From Ceratotherium simum simum (taxonomy: Eukaryota; Chordata; Mammalia; Perissodactyla; Rhinocerotidae), in the NCBI RefSeq assembly GCF_000283155.1, contig NW_004454156.1, forward strand, positions 33,550,284 to 33,614,283: a stretch of 64,000 nucleotides of DNA, in the 5' to 3' direction. Both the position numbers and the translations under genes were made by a program. The notes under the pieces are model-generated. The model made no database searches. It had not been told where the DNA came from and saw nothing but the letters and a program-made list of their open reading frames with translations. Of the stretch, positions 33,996-44,813 are shown piece after piece; positions within the stretch are counted from its first letter, which is position 1, and every line of letters starts with the position of its first letter.

Positions 33996-36299
33996 ATGGC
34001 AGAGTACTTTGATAGGTTTCTTTTTTCTGTTACCTTTGAAACCTTTCCTTTTTATTCTCTGCTTCTCCCTTGCCATGGAAGTACTTTTAATATCACATAT
34101 CAGAAGAGCTATCCATTTCTCATGTGTTTTATTCAGGATCAAATAATTAGTATAAGTTGAAGCTGGGAAAAGATGGTGGGCGTTTAAACTTTAAATTTCA
34201 TGTGCTTTCCACTATTTTGTGCTGCATAACTGCCTTAGAATAAGATCTGGGGCTTGAGCTCATCCTCTTAACTACTCACAATACCCAGTACAGGTACTCC
34301 CTAAATGCCGGTTTATTTTCTACGGAATTGAATAAAGTCCTTTATAAGAGGAACCCCTTTCTTTGGATCTCATATATTGGCCAAGAGTTGTGATTAATTT
34401 CGGAAAGATAGTTTTGATTTGATGTGACAGCTGTAGATAGGCTTGTGGAATAGGGAGCATTAACCTTTTACAGTATTATCTCATGTTTGAGAAAACATTG
34501 TTAAAACTCCTTGCAAGTTTTATAATATGGCCAAATGAGCTGTGAAATCCCTCAAGCACATACTCTTTCTAATCTTCTCAGTATTTAGCAGTGAGATTGA
34601 TTCTTCAGTTGAGAAAGATTTGGCTATGTATAGACTTCCATGCATTATTCTTTCATCATGTACTCTAGTAAATGTCAGGCCTATGGATAAGCTATTTTAA
34701 AAGATTAGTTTAAAATTTTGGAGCTAAATTTGTAACAAACATACCACAATTTTTATATCCAAAGAAGTGCCATCTCATTCAAAGCAGTTACTTCGGAAGG
34801 TGTTCCAGGAATGTTTCCATTCCTCAAAAGGGTTTCAGAATTCCTTTTGCAATTAAAGTCAGAGCCATCATACAAGTTTTTTTGTTGTTATCAGTCTTGG
34901 CCAGTCTTTGGCCTTTGAGGGTAGTTATTTTATGAAAACAACATTAAGAACTAAGTCAGGTGAACCAAGTGTGTGATCAGGCTTAGTTTAAAACAAGATG
35001 CAGCTCTGACGTCATGAGAGACAACTGTGTTGTTTGTTGGTTTGGTTTTGGTCATAAAATCTGACTCTTAAAGCAAACAGAAGTTCTCAGTAGCTTTTGG
35101 AGCACCAAACGTTTGTGTCATTATAATTACTGCAGCACAGAAAGGACTGTCTTGGGAGGAGATGGACTGATCATCAGATATTTACCAATGAGGTTTTAAA
35201 TGAAAACCATACTGAAAACACCTCAGTTTACTGGATAAAGGTTATAAAGGAGTGATCTTTTCTTTTTAAATAGTAACCTTTTCTGTAAGGAAGGAACATA
35301 TTTTCTTTCTTTCGCCCGTAATGCATAGTCCTGGAGGTCAGGCTACCTGGGTTATAGTCATTCTGGTGTTATAACTAGCTTAGTTGTAAGACCCAGGCAA
35401 GTCACTATTTTTCTGAGTTTCCTTTTTCTCATCCTCAAAATGAGAGGTCTGGACAGATGCTATCTAATGCATCTTTTCTGGTAGGAAAACTTAACTTTTT
35501 TTCCTTAGTCTGTGGATAGTTGTAAAATGGAATGCAAAGTAATAATCTTGTTTTATATATCCCTCACTGAATTGCCTTTAAAAGCATATTTGATTTTTGC
35601 TTCTCAAAAATCATGCATTGCTTTTAGAATTGTCATAATACAGTGAAGAATAACATGCTTCAAATAGTAGAAAGCAGTTTGTTGAAGTGGAAGTGGTTCA
35701 TCTTACACTGACTACCAAAGAATTGTTTTCAGTTATTTATTTACTTCTCACCTTGGACCACAAGAATGTAAATAATACAATAATGATAAGCTACAAGTGA
35801 CAGTAGAAGGAGGATCAGGGAGATTATAAGATTAGAAATCAAAACCAGAGGAACAAAAAGAACATAGATTTGGCTCTTGGTTTTCTGGCCCCAATGCTTA
35901 AAGGGAAATTATGTGGTTCTTATTGTCAAAGATGAGAAAAATGACATCCCAGGAGAGGTAAAGATTTCCTTAGCACTTAGTTCTGAAATAATATTTAACA
36001 TGGGATTGTATATAGGAAGAATGAAGGGCTTTTCAAATAATTATCATGTAGCTGCAATAACCTGAAACATCTAAAAATAATTTAGCGGCATGTGGTTTTT
36101 ACCTTCTAAGAGTAAAACTGATATTCATCTCTGAGTGATAAGTACAATGGATTAACAATTAATTATCCTGTTTAGGAAAGCTGGTTAGTAGTTTAGAACT
36201 CTTTATCTTTTTCTTTTCTATTTTGTTACGATGGATTCAGGGTCACTCAACTTGTGTTCTAATTAAGTCTTACCCTGTTCTATTTTTATGTGGTACTAG
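33996..36299 (+). other. HMGXB4: HMGXB4 intron 5, 3' part (mostly unique)
   Basis: AT-rich, no clear repeat family and no exon recognised. A full CRE palindrome TGACGTCA sits at 35007-35014 in this otherwise CpG-poor stretch. Confidence 0.5.
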
Positions 36300-36381
36300 C
36301 CAAAAAAGAAGAACATGTCGGCCTACCAGGTGTTTTGTAAAGAGTATCGTGTGACCATTGTGGCTGACCATCCAGGTATAG
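36300..36381 (+). CDS. HMGXB4: HMGXB4 exon 6 (HMG box, helix 1 region)
   Basis: Acceptor TACTAG at 36299 and donor ATAG|GTAAGA after 36381. Encodes PKKKNMSAYQVFCKEYRVTI and VADHPGI (residues 406-432), the start of the HMG box with its basic lead-in and the aromatic-rich first helix (Y and F at canonical core positions). HMG boxes are L-shaped three-helix folds that bind and bend the DNA minor groove. Confidence 0.96.
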
Positions 36382-37371
36382 GTAAGAACGTTTCTGATCT
36401 TGAGTTTTTTTACTTGCCATTTGTATCTCTGAAGCAGTGCAGTTAATTCAGTCAGTCAGCGGGCAACTTCTTCCCATGGTATTAAAGAACACAAACCTCA
36501 TTTCTTTCCTCAGTTCTGCGAGTCAGTTTAGATTTTGTCTTAGTTCACCCCATCCATAAAAAAGATGAGCTTTTTATTTATACCTCTGAAACTGATAAAG
36601 TGGAAACTGAGTAAAATTAAATGGTACAAAGCACAGTACATAAATACGTGGTTGTGTATTTTCAAGATTCTACAGCTGACCTTTTCCTTAAACTGCCCTT
36701 GGGTATGGAGTTATAGTGAGATGACTGATATCGTTCATATTTGTCTCTCTATTAGAACTTAGTGAGGTGAGAAAAACACCACACCGCAGACCTTGGGCAA
36801 GCACTTAGCCTCTGCATATCTCCTTTGCCTATGGTGTAAAATAGCTTCCCGAACTTCTCATCCAGGTGGTTGTGAGGCACACCTGAAATACCATGAGAGA
36901 TGTGAGGGAGCTTATGAAGGACGACCTTGCTTTGCAAGTGGAAGGGCAGCGTTACACCTCGGGAGGGTTGCTTCTGAGTTGCACTAGGGAAATTCTTTGG
37001 TTCTGAGCTCTCAGAAATTCAGTAAAAATCTAACATCTTTTATCAAATTCTACGTAACGTGTCGTCTTTAATCTAAGTTGGTAAGCCCTATATTGTGGTA
37101 CCAAATTCAAAGACACCAGAAAGATGCTTAAGAAAGAAATCCCTAGAGAGTAGATGTGTGAGAATTTGAGCCTGCTCATGGCCACCAAAACAGCCCCTTC
37201 CCTCTAGAAAAGAATCCAGAAGAGCGATGGGGTTTGGTTTTCTGAAGGAATCTTGTGCTGTTTAAATCTGATTTTCAAAACCCTTTTTCCAGTTTTTGCT
37301 CTCGTCAATCTTCTGGGTTTTTTTGATAGTTAAACCTTTACTGCATTGGATTTTTTACTCTTTTATGCCAG

Positions 37372-37436
37372 ATTTTGGGGAACTTAGTAAAAAACTGGCT
37401 GAGGTGTGGAAGCAATTGCCAGAAAAGGACAAACTG
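37372..37436 (+). CDS. HMGXB4: HMGXB4 exon 7 (HMG box, helix 2 region)
   Basis: Acceptor TATGCCAG at 37371, donor CTG|GTAAGT after 37436. Encodes DFGELSKKLAEVWKQLPEKD plus KL (residues 433-454). It contains the conserved lysine pair and tryptophan of helix 2. 65 nt, so it must be co-spliced with exon 6 (82 nt) to keep the frame. The longer open frame around it (37296-37697) is intronic. Confidence 0.96.
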
Positions 37437-38140
37437 GTAAGTACACTTTCTTACAGACACGTTTTTTCATTGCTTATGCCTTCCCAAACGTGCAGTTCTC
37501 CTCTGACCACCCAGGCAAACAACACTGAAAACCGTGAAAGAAATTACAAATCAACGGAGAGTGGTTTAGCAGGGGACGTTAACACTGGTTGGTGCTGGTT
37601 TACTCTAGGTGAGGTGTTAGCTGCAGGAGGCTGTCTTTTTCTAACCTCATCTAGTTTTTTTGCAACAACCTTACATTTGAGCCAAAAGATGACCTAACTT
37701 AGGCAGTGATTAAGGTGTTAAAGGAGAATCTAAAGTCAGAGCCCTTTGCTACAAACCCCTCCTCGTCAGCCATGGTCTGAGAACTGAGGAAAGTCATCCA
37801 CTTAGTAGTCACTGCAAATAATAAAAACATGAGACTATGTTTACTAGGTAACCAGGTTCCAGGTCATCATCCTCATCAACCACTACCAAATAATGTACCC
37901 TACTGTCAAGAAGCTAATAAGACAATGATAAATAGTCATATCTGAATCACTCATACTCACTTTCCAATTGGATGATATGAAGGGTCTAGAAATTAGAATT
38001 ACCATCTTGCTTTAAGGCACAGCTCATCTGGGTGAAACAACTAAAATATTTTCCACCCAGGTAGATTATCTTTAGTTTCTGGTTTGTGTCAACATTATTC
38101 TGCTATTGGTATTGCCAACCAGCAGGTTAGAAGAAATATT
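37437..38140 (+). other. HMGXB4: HMGXB4 intron 7, unique part
   Basis: No exon or named repeat recognised before the ERE insertion at 38157. Confidence 0.4.
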
Positions 38141-38156
38141 AAAACCACATGGACAT

Positions 38157-38370
38157 GGGGCCGGCCCCGTGGCTTGGTGGTTGAGTGAGCGCGCTCCACT
38201 GCTGGCGACCCGGGTTCGGATCCCGGGCTCGCACCGACACGCTGCTTCTCCGGCCATGCTGAGGCCGCGTCCCACATACAGCAACTAGAAGGATGTGCAG
38301 CTATGACACACAACTATCTACTGGGGCTTTGGGGGGAAAAAACAAATAAATAAAAATCTTTAAAAAAAAA
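38157..38370 (+). mobile_element. Young ERE SINE with 16-bp TSD in intron 7
   Basis: A near-consensus copy starting GGCCGGCCCCGTGGCTTGGT, with tRNA-like boxes intact (GGTTCGGATCCCGG) and an A-rich tail. A perfect 16-base duplication AAAACCACATGGACAT lies at 38141-38156 and 38371-38386. It sits about 310 bp upstream of exon 8. Confidence 0.95.
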
Positions 38371-38678
38371 AAAACCACATGGACATTATGCTGAGCCAGA
38401 TGTTTACCCCATGATTTTACCTTTCGACCTTAGAGTGATCTAAACATCAGCGCTGAGATCTGACCATTAGCCCTGAGGAATGTTTGTGGGCCTCTCCTGA
38501 GATGTGACCGTAATCCCCATCTGAGGCCTGTTCAGTGACCCTCAGCATGAAAGTTAGCGTTAACCCTCTGTCTGCCCCTCCCCTGTTCCCTTTCTTCATT
38601 CTTCTCTTCCATGACTGCTTTCCCTTTTACTTTTGTGTCCTTTTTAATTTATTTTATTTTTCCCTGATCTGATTGCAG

Positions 38679-38784
38679 ATTTGGAAGCAGAAAGCTCAGT
38701 ATCTGCAACACAAACAGAACAAAGCGGAAGCTACCACTGTGAAGAGAAAAGCCTGCAGCTCAGAAGGGTCCGTGAAAGTAAAAG
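38679..38784 (+). CDS. HMGXB4: HMGXB4 exon 8 (HMG box, helix 3 and linker)
   Basis: Acceptor GATTGCAG at 38678, donor AAAG|GTGATG after 38784. Encodes IWKQKAQYLQHKQNKAEATT (third helix, ends near residue 475) then a basic linker to residue 489. HMG-box helix 3 normally carries this W-x-x-x-A-x-x-Y pattern. Open frame beyond 38784 is intronic. Confidence 0.96.
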
Positions 38785-38951
38785 GTGATGACTACATTCC
38801 TCTCTTGCTTTTAGTTCTTTTCCCTGGAGCACTGTCTATTTTTGCTTCCTTACTAAGAAACTGGGAGAGCAGCCTATGTGAGGAGCAGATCTTGATACCC
38901 AGGTATTATTACTGAATATTATAGGTTGCAGAAAAAAATCTAGAAAACATA

Positions 38952-39165
38952 AATCAGAAGTTAGCAGACGTTTTCTGTGAAGGGTCAGAGAGTAAATATC
39001 CTAGGCCTTGCAGGCCATGTGCATTTTCCCTCATGTAGTCTTCCTTGTTTTTTCTACAACCATTTAAAAATGTAAAACTTTTCTTAGCCTGCAGGCCATA
39101 TAAAACAGGTCGTGGGCCAGATTTGGCCCACAGTCCGTAGTTTTGCTGATGCCTGGAATAGCTCA
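38952..39165. repeat. hAT-like DNA transposon relic, copy 1
   Basis: 'GTTAGCAGACGTTTTCTGTG' to 'CAGTCCGTAGTTTTGCTGAT', with inverted-repeat-like ends. It has the same family layout as 55245-55562. It occupies most of intron 8. Confidence 0.55.
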
Positions 39166-39248
39166 TAAAGGGAAAATCAGGAAGGACAGTTTTGTGGTGT
39201 TCAAGGCCACAGACAAGCTTTATGGCTCTATTTTGTCTCTGTTCTCAG

Positions 39249-39418
39249 CTTCCTCTGCAGGAGTACTGTCACCCCAAAAGAAGTCCCCGCCCACCACCAT
39301 GCTGTTACCAGCCTCGCCAGCCAAAGCCCCTGAGACGGAGCCCATTGATGTTGCTGCTCATCTCCAGCTGCTGGGAGAGTCCCTCAGCCTCATTGGACAC
39401 CGGCTGCAGGAAACTGAG
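39249..39418 (+). CDS. HMGXB4: HMGXB4 exon 9 (residues 490-546)
   Basis: Acceptor GTTCTCAG at 39248, donor GAG|GTGAGC after 39418. Encodes SSAGVLSPQKKSPPTTMLLP, then an alanine/proline segment, then PIDVAAHLQLLGESLSLIGH leading to QETE. The second half looks helical and is almost invariant relative to the human protein. Its role is not established from sequence. Confidence 0.95.
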
Positions 39419-40740
39419 GTGAGCGCAACTGTCAGCACCAGGGCTCCAGCTTCTGACATCATCCAAATCTGCTCACTCATTCCACGTACACTCACTGGGC
39501 AACTGCTTCATGCTAGATTATGCCGGGGGTTCAGGATACAGTGATAAAGAACACATGTAGGTAATAGAAACGTCTAGAATTTGAACTCTACCTCCTGGCT
39601 CTCAAAGTTTACACTAATACCATCCTGTTGAAACAACAGCACAGAAAGAAGTTAGAATACCCTGTAATTTTTTCCCCCAGTTTTATTGAGATATAATTGA
39701 CATATAACTCTGTAGCTTATGTATTTTTTAAATGCAATGGAAAAAATGAGTACAAATCCCATGCAAGTTTTGATCACTTCTAAGAGTTTGAATTTTTTTT
39801 GTGCATTTTCAGCAAGGTTTTGAGTAGACAGATTAGATTGTGTGAAGGATTAAGAGTCCGCCTACTTTTTTGAAAATAGGTAGCAAAAAAGGGAAATTGA
39901 GGTTCTCAAGCTCTTCCTTACTCTGTACTTGAATTACACACAGTGCTGTGTGCCCTAGGGAGATCTTTGTCCTTTTAGGCTTCAATTTCAGAATCACTTA
40001 ACCTGCAAGGCTGTCATGTTCCATTTCTATTACCATATTCAGTTTCTAATCATATTATCCCCTTGGCTAACTCAGTAGTATAGTATTTAAGTTTCCCCTA
40101 GCTCCTAATAGGACATTTCAGCAAAGAAATCAGTCTAAGCTACTAAAGCCATTTTTAAGCTGAGAAATCAGTATAGGAATATAAAACTATTCACTCACCT
40201 CTATGTGGAAGTTGAATTATTATTCAACAAATAAGATGCCAAAGGCCACAAGAGATAAAGCTGTATCTGAGTTCTTTGACTAGTTTCTAAAAATTTAGCA
40301 GGTGTCAAAACAATTAGAGTACTTTCATGTAGGCTCAGATACTTGGATGGATATAGATAGTTCCAGAATAAAATATTCTGGAATCCTTATTTATTTTTCA
40401 TATTTAGACATTCTTATATTTCCTAAAAAGTTAGAATTAAAAATTTGTTTTGTGTACCTTCCATTTTCCAGATTTTACCTGATATTTCCATTTTCTTTAC
40501 CAAATATTTGTTGAGTACTTAGGCATTATTCAGGAAACTTGGGCGAGTAGAAAATCTGAAGACCTTTTCATCATTTCCTGATGATAGGAAATCACCAGGA
40601 AACTTACAGTCTAATTGGAAAGATAGATTAGATACATAATTAGCAAATTAAAACAAGCTAGCTTCTGTGAGCAGTTGCTATGAGAGAGTTACATATATGT
40701 AGTGACTAGAAAAGGGAAAGAATTTTGCAGAATCTCTAGT
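39419..40740 (+). other. HMGXB4: HMGXB4 intron 9, 5' part
   Basis: No exon recognised. A short L1 3' end piece lies near 39670-39710 ('AGTTTTATTGAGATATAATT'). The remainder is AT-rich and unassigned. Confidence 0.4.
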
Positions 40741-40744
40741 ACAT

Positions 40745-41010
40745 TTTTTTATATAACAATCTTATTGAGATATAATACACATACCATAAAGTTCACCCTT
40801 TTAAAATGTAGAATTTAGTGAGTTTTAGTATATTCATAGAATTGTGGACCCATTACTACTATCTAATTCCAGAACATCTTCATTACCCCCGAAAGAAACC
40901 CCATACCCATTAGCAGTCATTCCTCATTCCCCCTCTACTCCACTTTTTCCCAGACCTTAATCATTTGCATGTATTCTCACAATTTTGCAATTTCCACATA
41001 CCACTTATAC
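40745..41010 (-). repeat. L1M 3' end relic
   Basis: 'CTTATTGAGATATAATACAC', 'CCATAAAGTTCACCCTTTTA' and 'AACCCCATACCCATTAGCAG' give the reverse strand of an old L1 3' end. It was later interrupted by the ERE at 41025. Confidence 0.75.
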
Positions 41011-41024
41011 TATTATTTACTTAA

Positions 41025-41324
41025 TTTTTTTTTTTTTTTTGGTGAGGAAGATCAGCCCTGAGCTAACATCCATGCTAACCCTCCTCTTTTTGCTGAGAAA
41101 GACCGGCTGTGAGCTAACATCTATTACCAATCCTCCTCCTTTTATTCCCCAAAGCCCCAGTAGATAGTTGTGTGTCATAGTTGCACATCCTTCTAGTTGC
41201 TGTATGTGGGACGCAGCCTCAGCACAGCCAGAGAAGCGGTGCATCGGTGTGCGCCCAGGATCTGAACCCGGGCCGCCAGTAGCGGAGCATGTGCACCTAA
41301 CCGCGAAGCCACGGGGCCGGCCCC
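41025..41324 (-). mobile_element. ERE SINE (reverse), long form, intron 9
   Basis: Starts with a long T tract and 'GAGGAAGATCAGCCCTGAGC' and ends 'AGCCACGGGGCCGGCCCC', i.e. a full ERE on the minus strand. It lies 155 bp from a + strand ERE (41480). Confidence 0.92.
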
Positions 41325-41479
41325 AATATTTTTATTTCAATAAATCTATCCATGCTTTCGCAATGATATCCTCAATATCAAGAGTGTGATATTCTAACTT
41401 TTTCCTAATATACATCAAAATGGATATATATCAAAATAATTAATGTTTACCTATATGCCACCTGAAATCACATACTATA

Positions 41480-41667
41480 CGCGGTTAAGTGCGCGCGCTC
41501 CGCTGCTGGTGGCTGGGTTCGGATCCCGGGCGCGCACCGACGCACCGCTTCTCCGGCCGTGCTGAGGCTGCGTCCCACATACAGCAACTAGAAGGATGTG
41601 CAGCTATGACATACAACTATCTGCTGGGGCTTTGGGGGGAAAATAAATAAATAAATAAAATCTTTAA
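41480..41667 (+). mobile_element. ERE SINE (forward), 5'-truncated, intron 9
   Basis: Begins inside the tRNA-like part (GCGGTTAAGTGCGCGCGCTC), lacking the first ~19 bases. It otherwise continues through 'ACATACAGCAACTAGAAGGA' to an AAATAAATAAATAA tail. With 41025-41324 it forms an inverted pair. Confidence 0.92.
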
Positions 41668-41779
41668 AGATTGAATACCTGAAGCCTGATGAAATTAAGT
41701 GACAATTGCAAGTTTACACAACTGTTTGTGACAGAGCCCAGCTTGCCTCACTTCTAGCCCTTTTCTCATTCTCTTGTCC

Positions 41780-42400
41780 CGTGTGAACTGAGGCAGGTAG
41801 AGTGGTATGAGAGAAGAGAGAGAGTCAGGGGGAGTTGGGAGAGGCTTTGTGAAAGGGAGGTAGTATTCCAGCTGGACCAGAAAGGATAAGGAGGATTGTG
41901 TCTTATGGAGATTTTGGAGAGAGACGTTCCAAACGAAGGAAACAGTGTACACCTCTGTTTCTCCACCTTGGGGTCTTTTGCAGAGATGGGTGAAAGGAGA
42001 CCCAGTGGAGCCCTAGACCCCCACTCCCACTTTCACCAGATCTGTTAGCTGTTTTATATATTGGGGTTCCACATAAGGTTTTATTTGAAAAGGGGTTTTA
42101 CTGCTAAAACGATGCAAAACTGGAACATGCAATGCATAAGGTGGAGGAAGGCTGAATGTTAAGGCTATAGCCCAGATTACAGAGGGTCTTCATGGACCTT
42201 CTGAAGTGTCTATACTGTGCTTTGCTGCTTAGGAACTGCAGGGATTTTTTGAGTAGGGAGCGATGTGATCAGAGCTCTCATTTGGTTTTCTCTGAGAATA
42301 TCTTCTCTTTTAGATTGGGAGTGAGAAGAGACTAGAAGTGGGGAGACGTTATAACAATAATCTAGTCTGGATGTGACAAAGATTTGAATTAATTCAACAA
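41780..42400. repeat. Unnamed mammalian interspersed repeat
   Basis: Shares text type with 11,400-12,020 and 29,480-29,900 ('GTAGTATTCCAGCTGGACCA', 'GGAGCGATGTGATCAGAGCT'). No coding potential. Confidence 0.4.
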
Positions 42401-42569
42401 ATTTTTATTGAGAGCTTACTATATGTGGAACACCAGTAGTTATTGGGAGGATATAAAAATGAATAGAACATGGTTCCTGCCCTCAAGTTGCTTATAATCC
42501 ATTAGGAGAGTCAGACATAAAATATTAGCTATAATTAACTGTAGGGCAAAAGTAATGAAATAACATTAC

Positions 42570-42815
42570 TAATTGCTAACTTTCATTGAATGCTTACTCA
42601 GCCAGCTTCAGTTCAGTGTGCTTTATATGGATCCTTTCATTTAATTCACATTGTAGCTTTTTTGAGGCAGAATTTTTGTTCCCTCTATTATACAGAAGAA
42701 AAAACAGAGACTTGAGAGAGGTTAACCTGGAGTTCAGCCCCTAAGTGCTGAAACAGAGGCTTGAATTTGGTGGTGTGAGCTCAAGGTCTGCTCTCTTAAC
42801 CCCTTGCTGTACTGC
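42570..42815 (-). repeat. MIR SINE
   Basis: Reverse MIR: 'TCATTTAATTCACATTGTAG', 'TATTATACAGAAGAAAAAAC' and 'CTCTCTTAACCCCTTGCTGT'. Confidence 0.7.
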
Positions 42816-43059
42816 TCCCCTTGAAAGGGAGAGAGGGGAGACATTGGACAAGGAGGTTGAAGGGAAGGAATTGTCAACGATGGCAAGGCCTTGATACTGG
42901 GCGGTTGTGGGAATAGTGGTGACTTCAGCAGAGAGAGGAATGCTAGGAGGAGGGGGAGGGTGTTTCTCAATACAGCATGTTGAGATTGAGAAGTATCCAG
43001 AATGAGAGACCTAGCAGGCACCCAGAAATGCAGTCTTGGAGATGAAGATGTTGGTAATG

Positions 43060-43510
43060 AGAGTAATAATTACTGATAGTTTTTGAGCACTTACCATGTA
43101 CCAGGCACCATCCCAAGTACAGTCGTGCACTGCATGGTGACATTTTGGTCCACAACAGACCACATATACGACGGTGGTTCAATAAGCTTGTACCATCTAG
43201 CCTAGGTGTGTAGTAGGCTATACCATCTGTGTTTGTGTAATTATACTCTGATGTTCGCACAATGCCGAAATGGCCTAATGCTGAATTTCTCAGAACATAT
43301 CCCTGTCGTTAAGCGACGCGTGACTCTACCTTATATCTATTATCTCACTTAATCCCCTCCGTGCTACAGATGCTATTAGTACTCTATTTTACAGGCACAG
43401 CATAGTTAGCGGCTTCCCCAGTACAAAAACAGTGAGTGGGATAGTCAGATTCTGGACCCAGCAGTCCTGAGCCCAGAGCTCATTCTCAGAACGACTTGCT
43501 GTGCTGCCTT
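43060..43510 (-). repeat. MIR SINE split by a Tigger-like insertion
   Basis: Reverse MIR arms at 43060-43117 ('GAGCACTTACCATGTACCAG') and 43330-43510 ('TTATCTCACTTAATCCCCTC', 'CTATTTTACAGGCACAGC'). The MITE between them shows the MIR is older. Confidence 0.75.
43120..43326 (-). mobile_element. Tigger-like MITE, copy 3, nested in MIR
   Basis: 207 bp with TA at 43118-43119 and 43327-43328. Starts CAGTCGTGCACTGCATGGTG and contains 'TAGCCTAGGTGTGTAGTAGG'. It has the same length class and orientation as copy 2. Confidence 0.78.
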
Positions 43511-44200
43511 CCTAGATGATGTATTCTCACGGTACATCTAGTTGAAGCAGATTACACAAGAGCCGGGCAGCAGTATTTGCAGCAAGCCATCTTATTTCTT
43601 ATCTCTTTGAATCACAGAGATGTAGACAGTATGAATTGTACAAGATGTTAAAATTAACCAAATTCACTTCTTTTTGAGGGTCAGTAACCCAGAACAGTGA
43701 TATCATCAGCTATCAAAAGCCACATATATGGAGATATATGGAGAAGTATGTGTGTGTTTATATTAAATGTTAATGTATAGGGCTGTAGGATTCTTGTAGT
43801 TATCATATTTGAGCTATATTTGTGGAGTTCATAAGAAAAATACTTTTGCATACATGATCTCCACAAATCTTCCCGGCAGCTCTCTGGAGGAGGTAAGACA
43901 TTTTTCACTATTTCTAAGTATAGGCATTTTTTTTACTATTCCTAAGTGACTAAGCCAAGGTTGCATAGAGGGTAAGATGGATTAGGAATATAGAAAGGAA
44001 ACCTGGGAGTGTATTGTAAAAAGTTTTCTTTTTAAACAACTTACAGAGTTATCAAAGCAGATACCTTCCATTTTTGCTGCAAGTTTCATAGAACTGCCTA
44101 AGACTTAAAGAACCCTGTGAGGAAATCAACCAGAACATGGAGAGCACCCGGAGTGTGATTCGAGTTACAAGTTCCTCCCCTTTAATGCTCTCCCTTTCAG

Positions 44201-44323
44201 GGCATGGTGGCCGTGTCTGGCAGTTTGTCCGTGCTTCTGGATTCCATCATCTGTGCGCTTGGCCCCTTGGCGTGTCTGACCACACAACTACCTGAATTGA
44301 ATGGCTGTCCCAAACAGGTCTTG
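44201..44323 (+). CDS. HMGXB4: HMGXB4 exon 10 (residues 547-587)
   Basis: Acceptor CCCTTTCAG at 44200, donor TTG|GTGAGT after 44323. Encodes [20 protein letters not shown] then [20 protein letters not shown]. The exon is 123 nt and phase 0 at both ends, so it could be skipped without a frameshift. It is hydrophobic with an amphipathic-helix look, suggesting a protein-interaction surface (inference). Confidence 0.96.
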
Positions 44324-44813
44324 GTGAGTTTTCCTTGGATTTTTTGGGCTAAACTCCTTGGGAGGCAGAGAGGCACTGCCTGAATGAGCTCTATCAGGCA
44401 CAAGCTCATAAGGCTTCCTGGCCTTCCTTTGTATATCAGCCCATGGAACATGATACTGTATTGTTGAATGTGTGCCATTGCTTTGGTGAAACGGGAAAAC
44501 ATGCCATGTCCTAAAATAGTCCTTTGAAGAGAAGCATGCCTGCCCTAGAGGGCTGCAACTCCTGTGTTTCCTGTTTGCTCTTCCTCACGCAGAGAAAGTA
44601 CAGGAGTCTTCTGCCTCCTTTCTACCATGATTAATGGGAGCAGTCAGTAGAAAAGCTCCTGGCATGACGGACAACAGGATGCCATCTTCATTCTCCCCTG
44701 TTGTCTCTAACTCTGGTTTTTCTTTCTCATCTCTCTGCCTTGAACAAAGAAATATGCCTCGGGGAACTAAGGTAAAGTACTCTTCAGTTGAACCTTTTTC
44801 CCTTGTTTTGCAG

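Noticed and set aside
37296..37697. 133-residue ORF around HMGXB4 exon 7
   Set aside because: Only 37372-37436 is coding. The rest lies beyond good acceptor and donor sites.
39143..39544. 133-residue ORF around HMGXB4 exon 9
   Set aside because: Coding part is 39249-39418. The flanks are intron, including a hAT-like relic.
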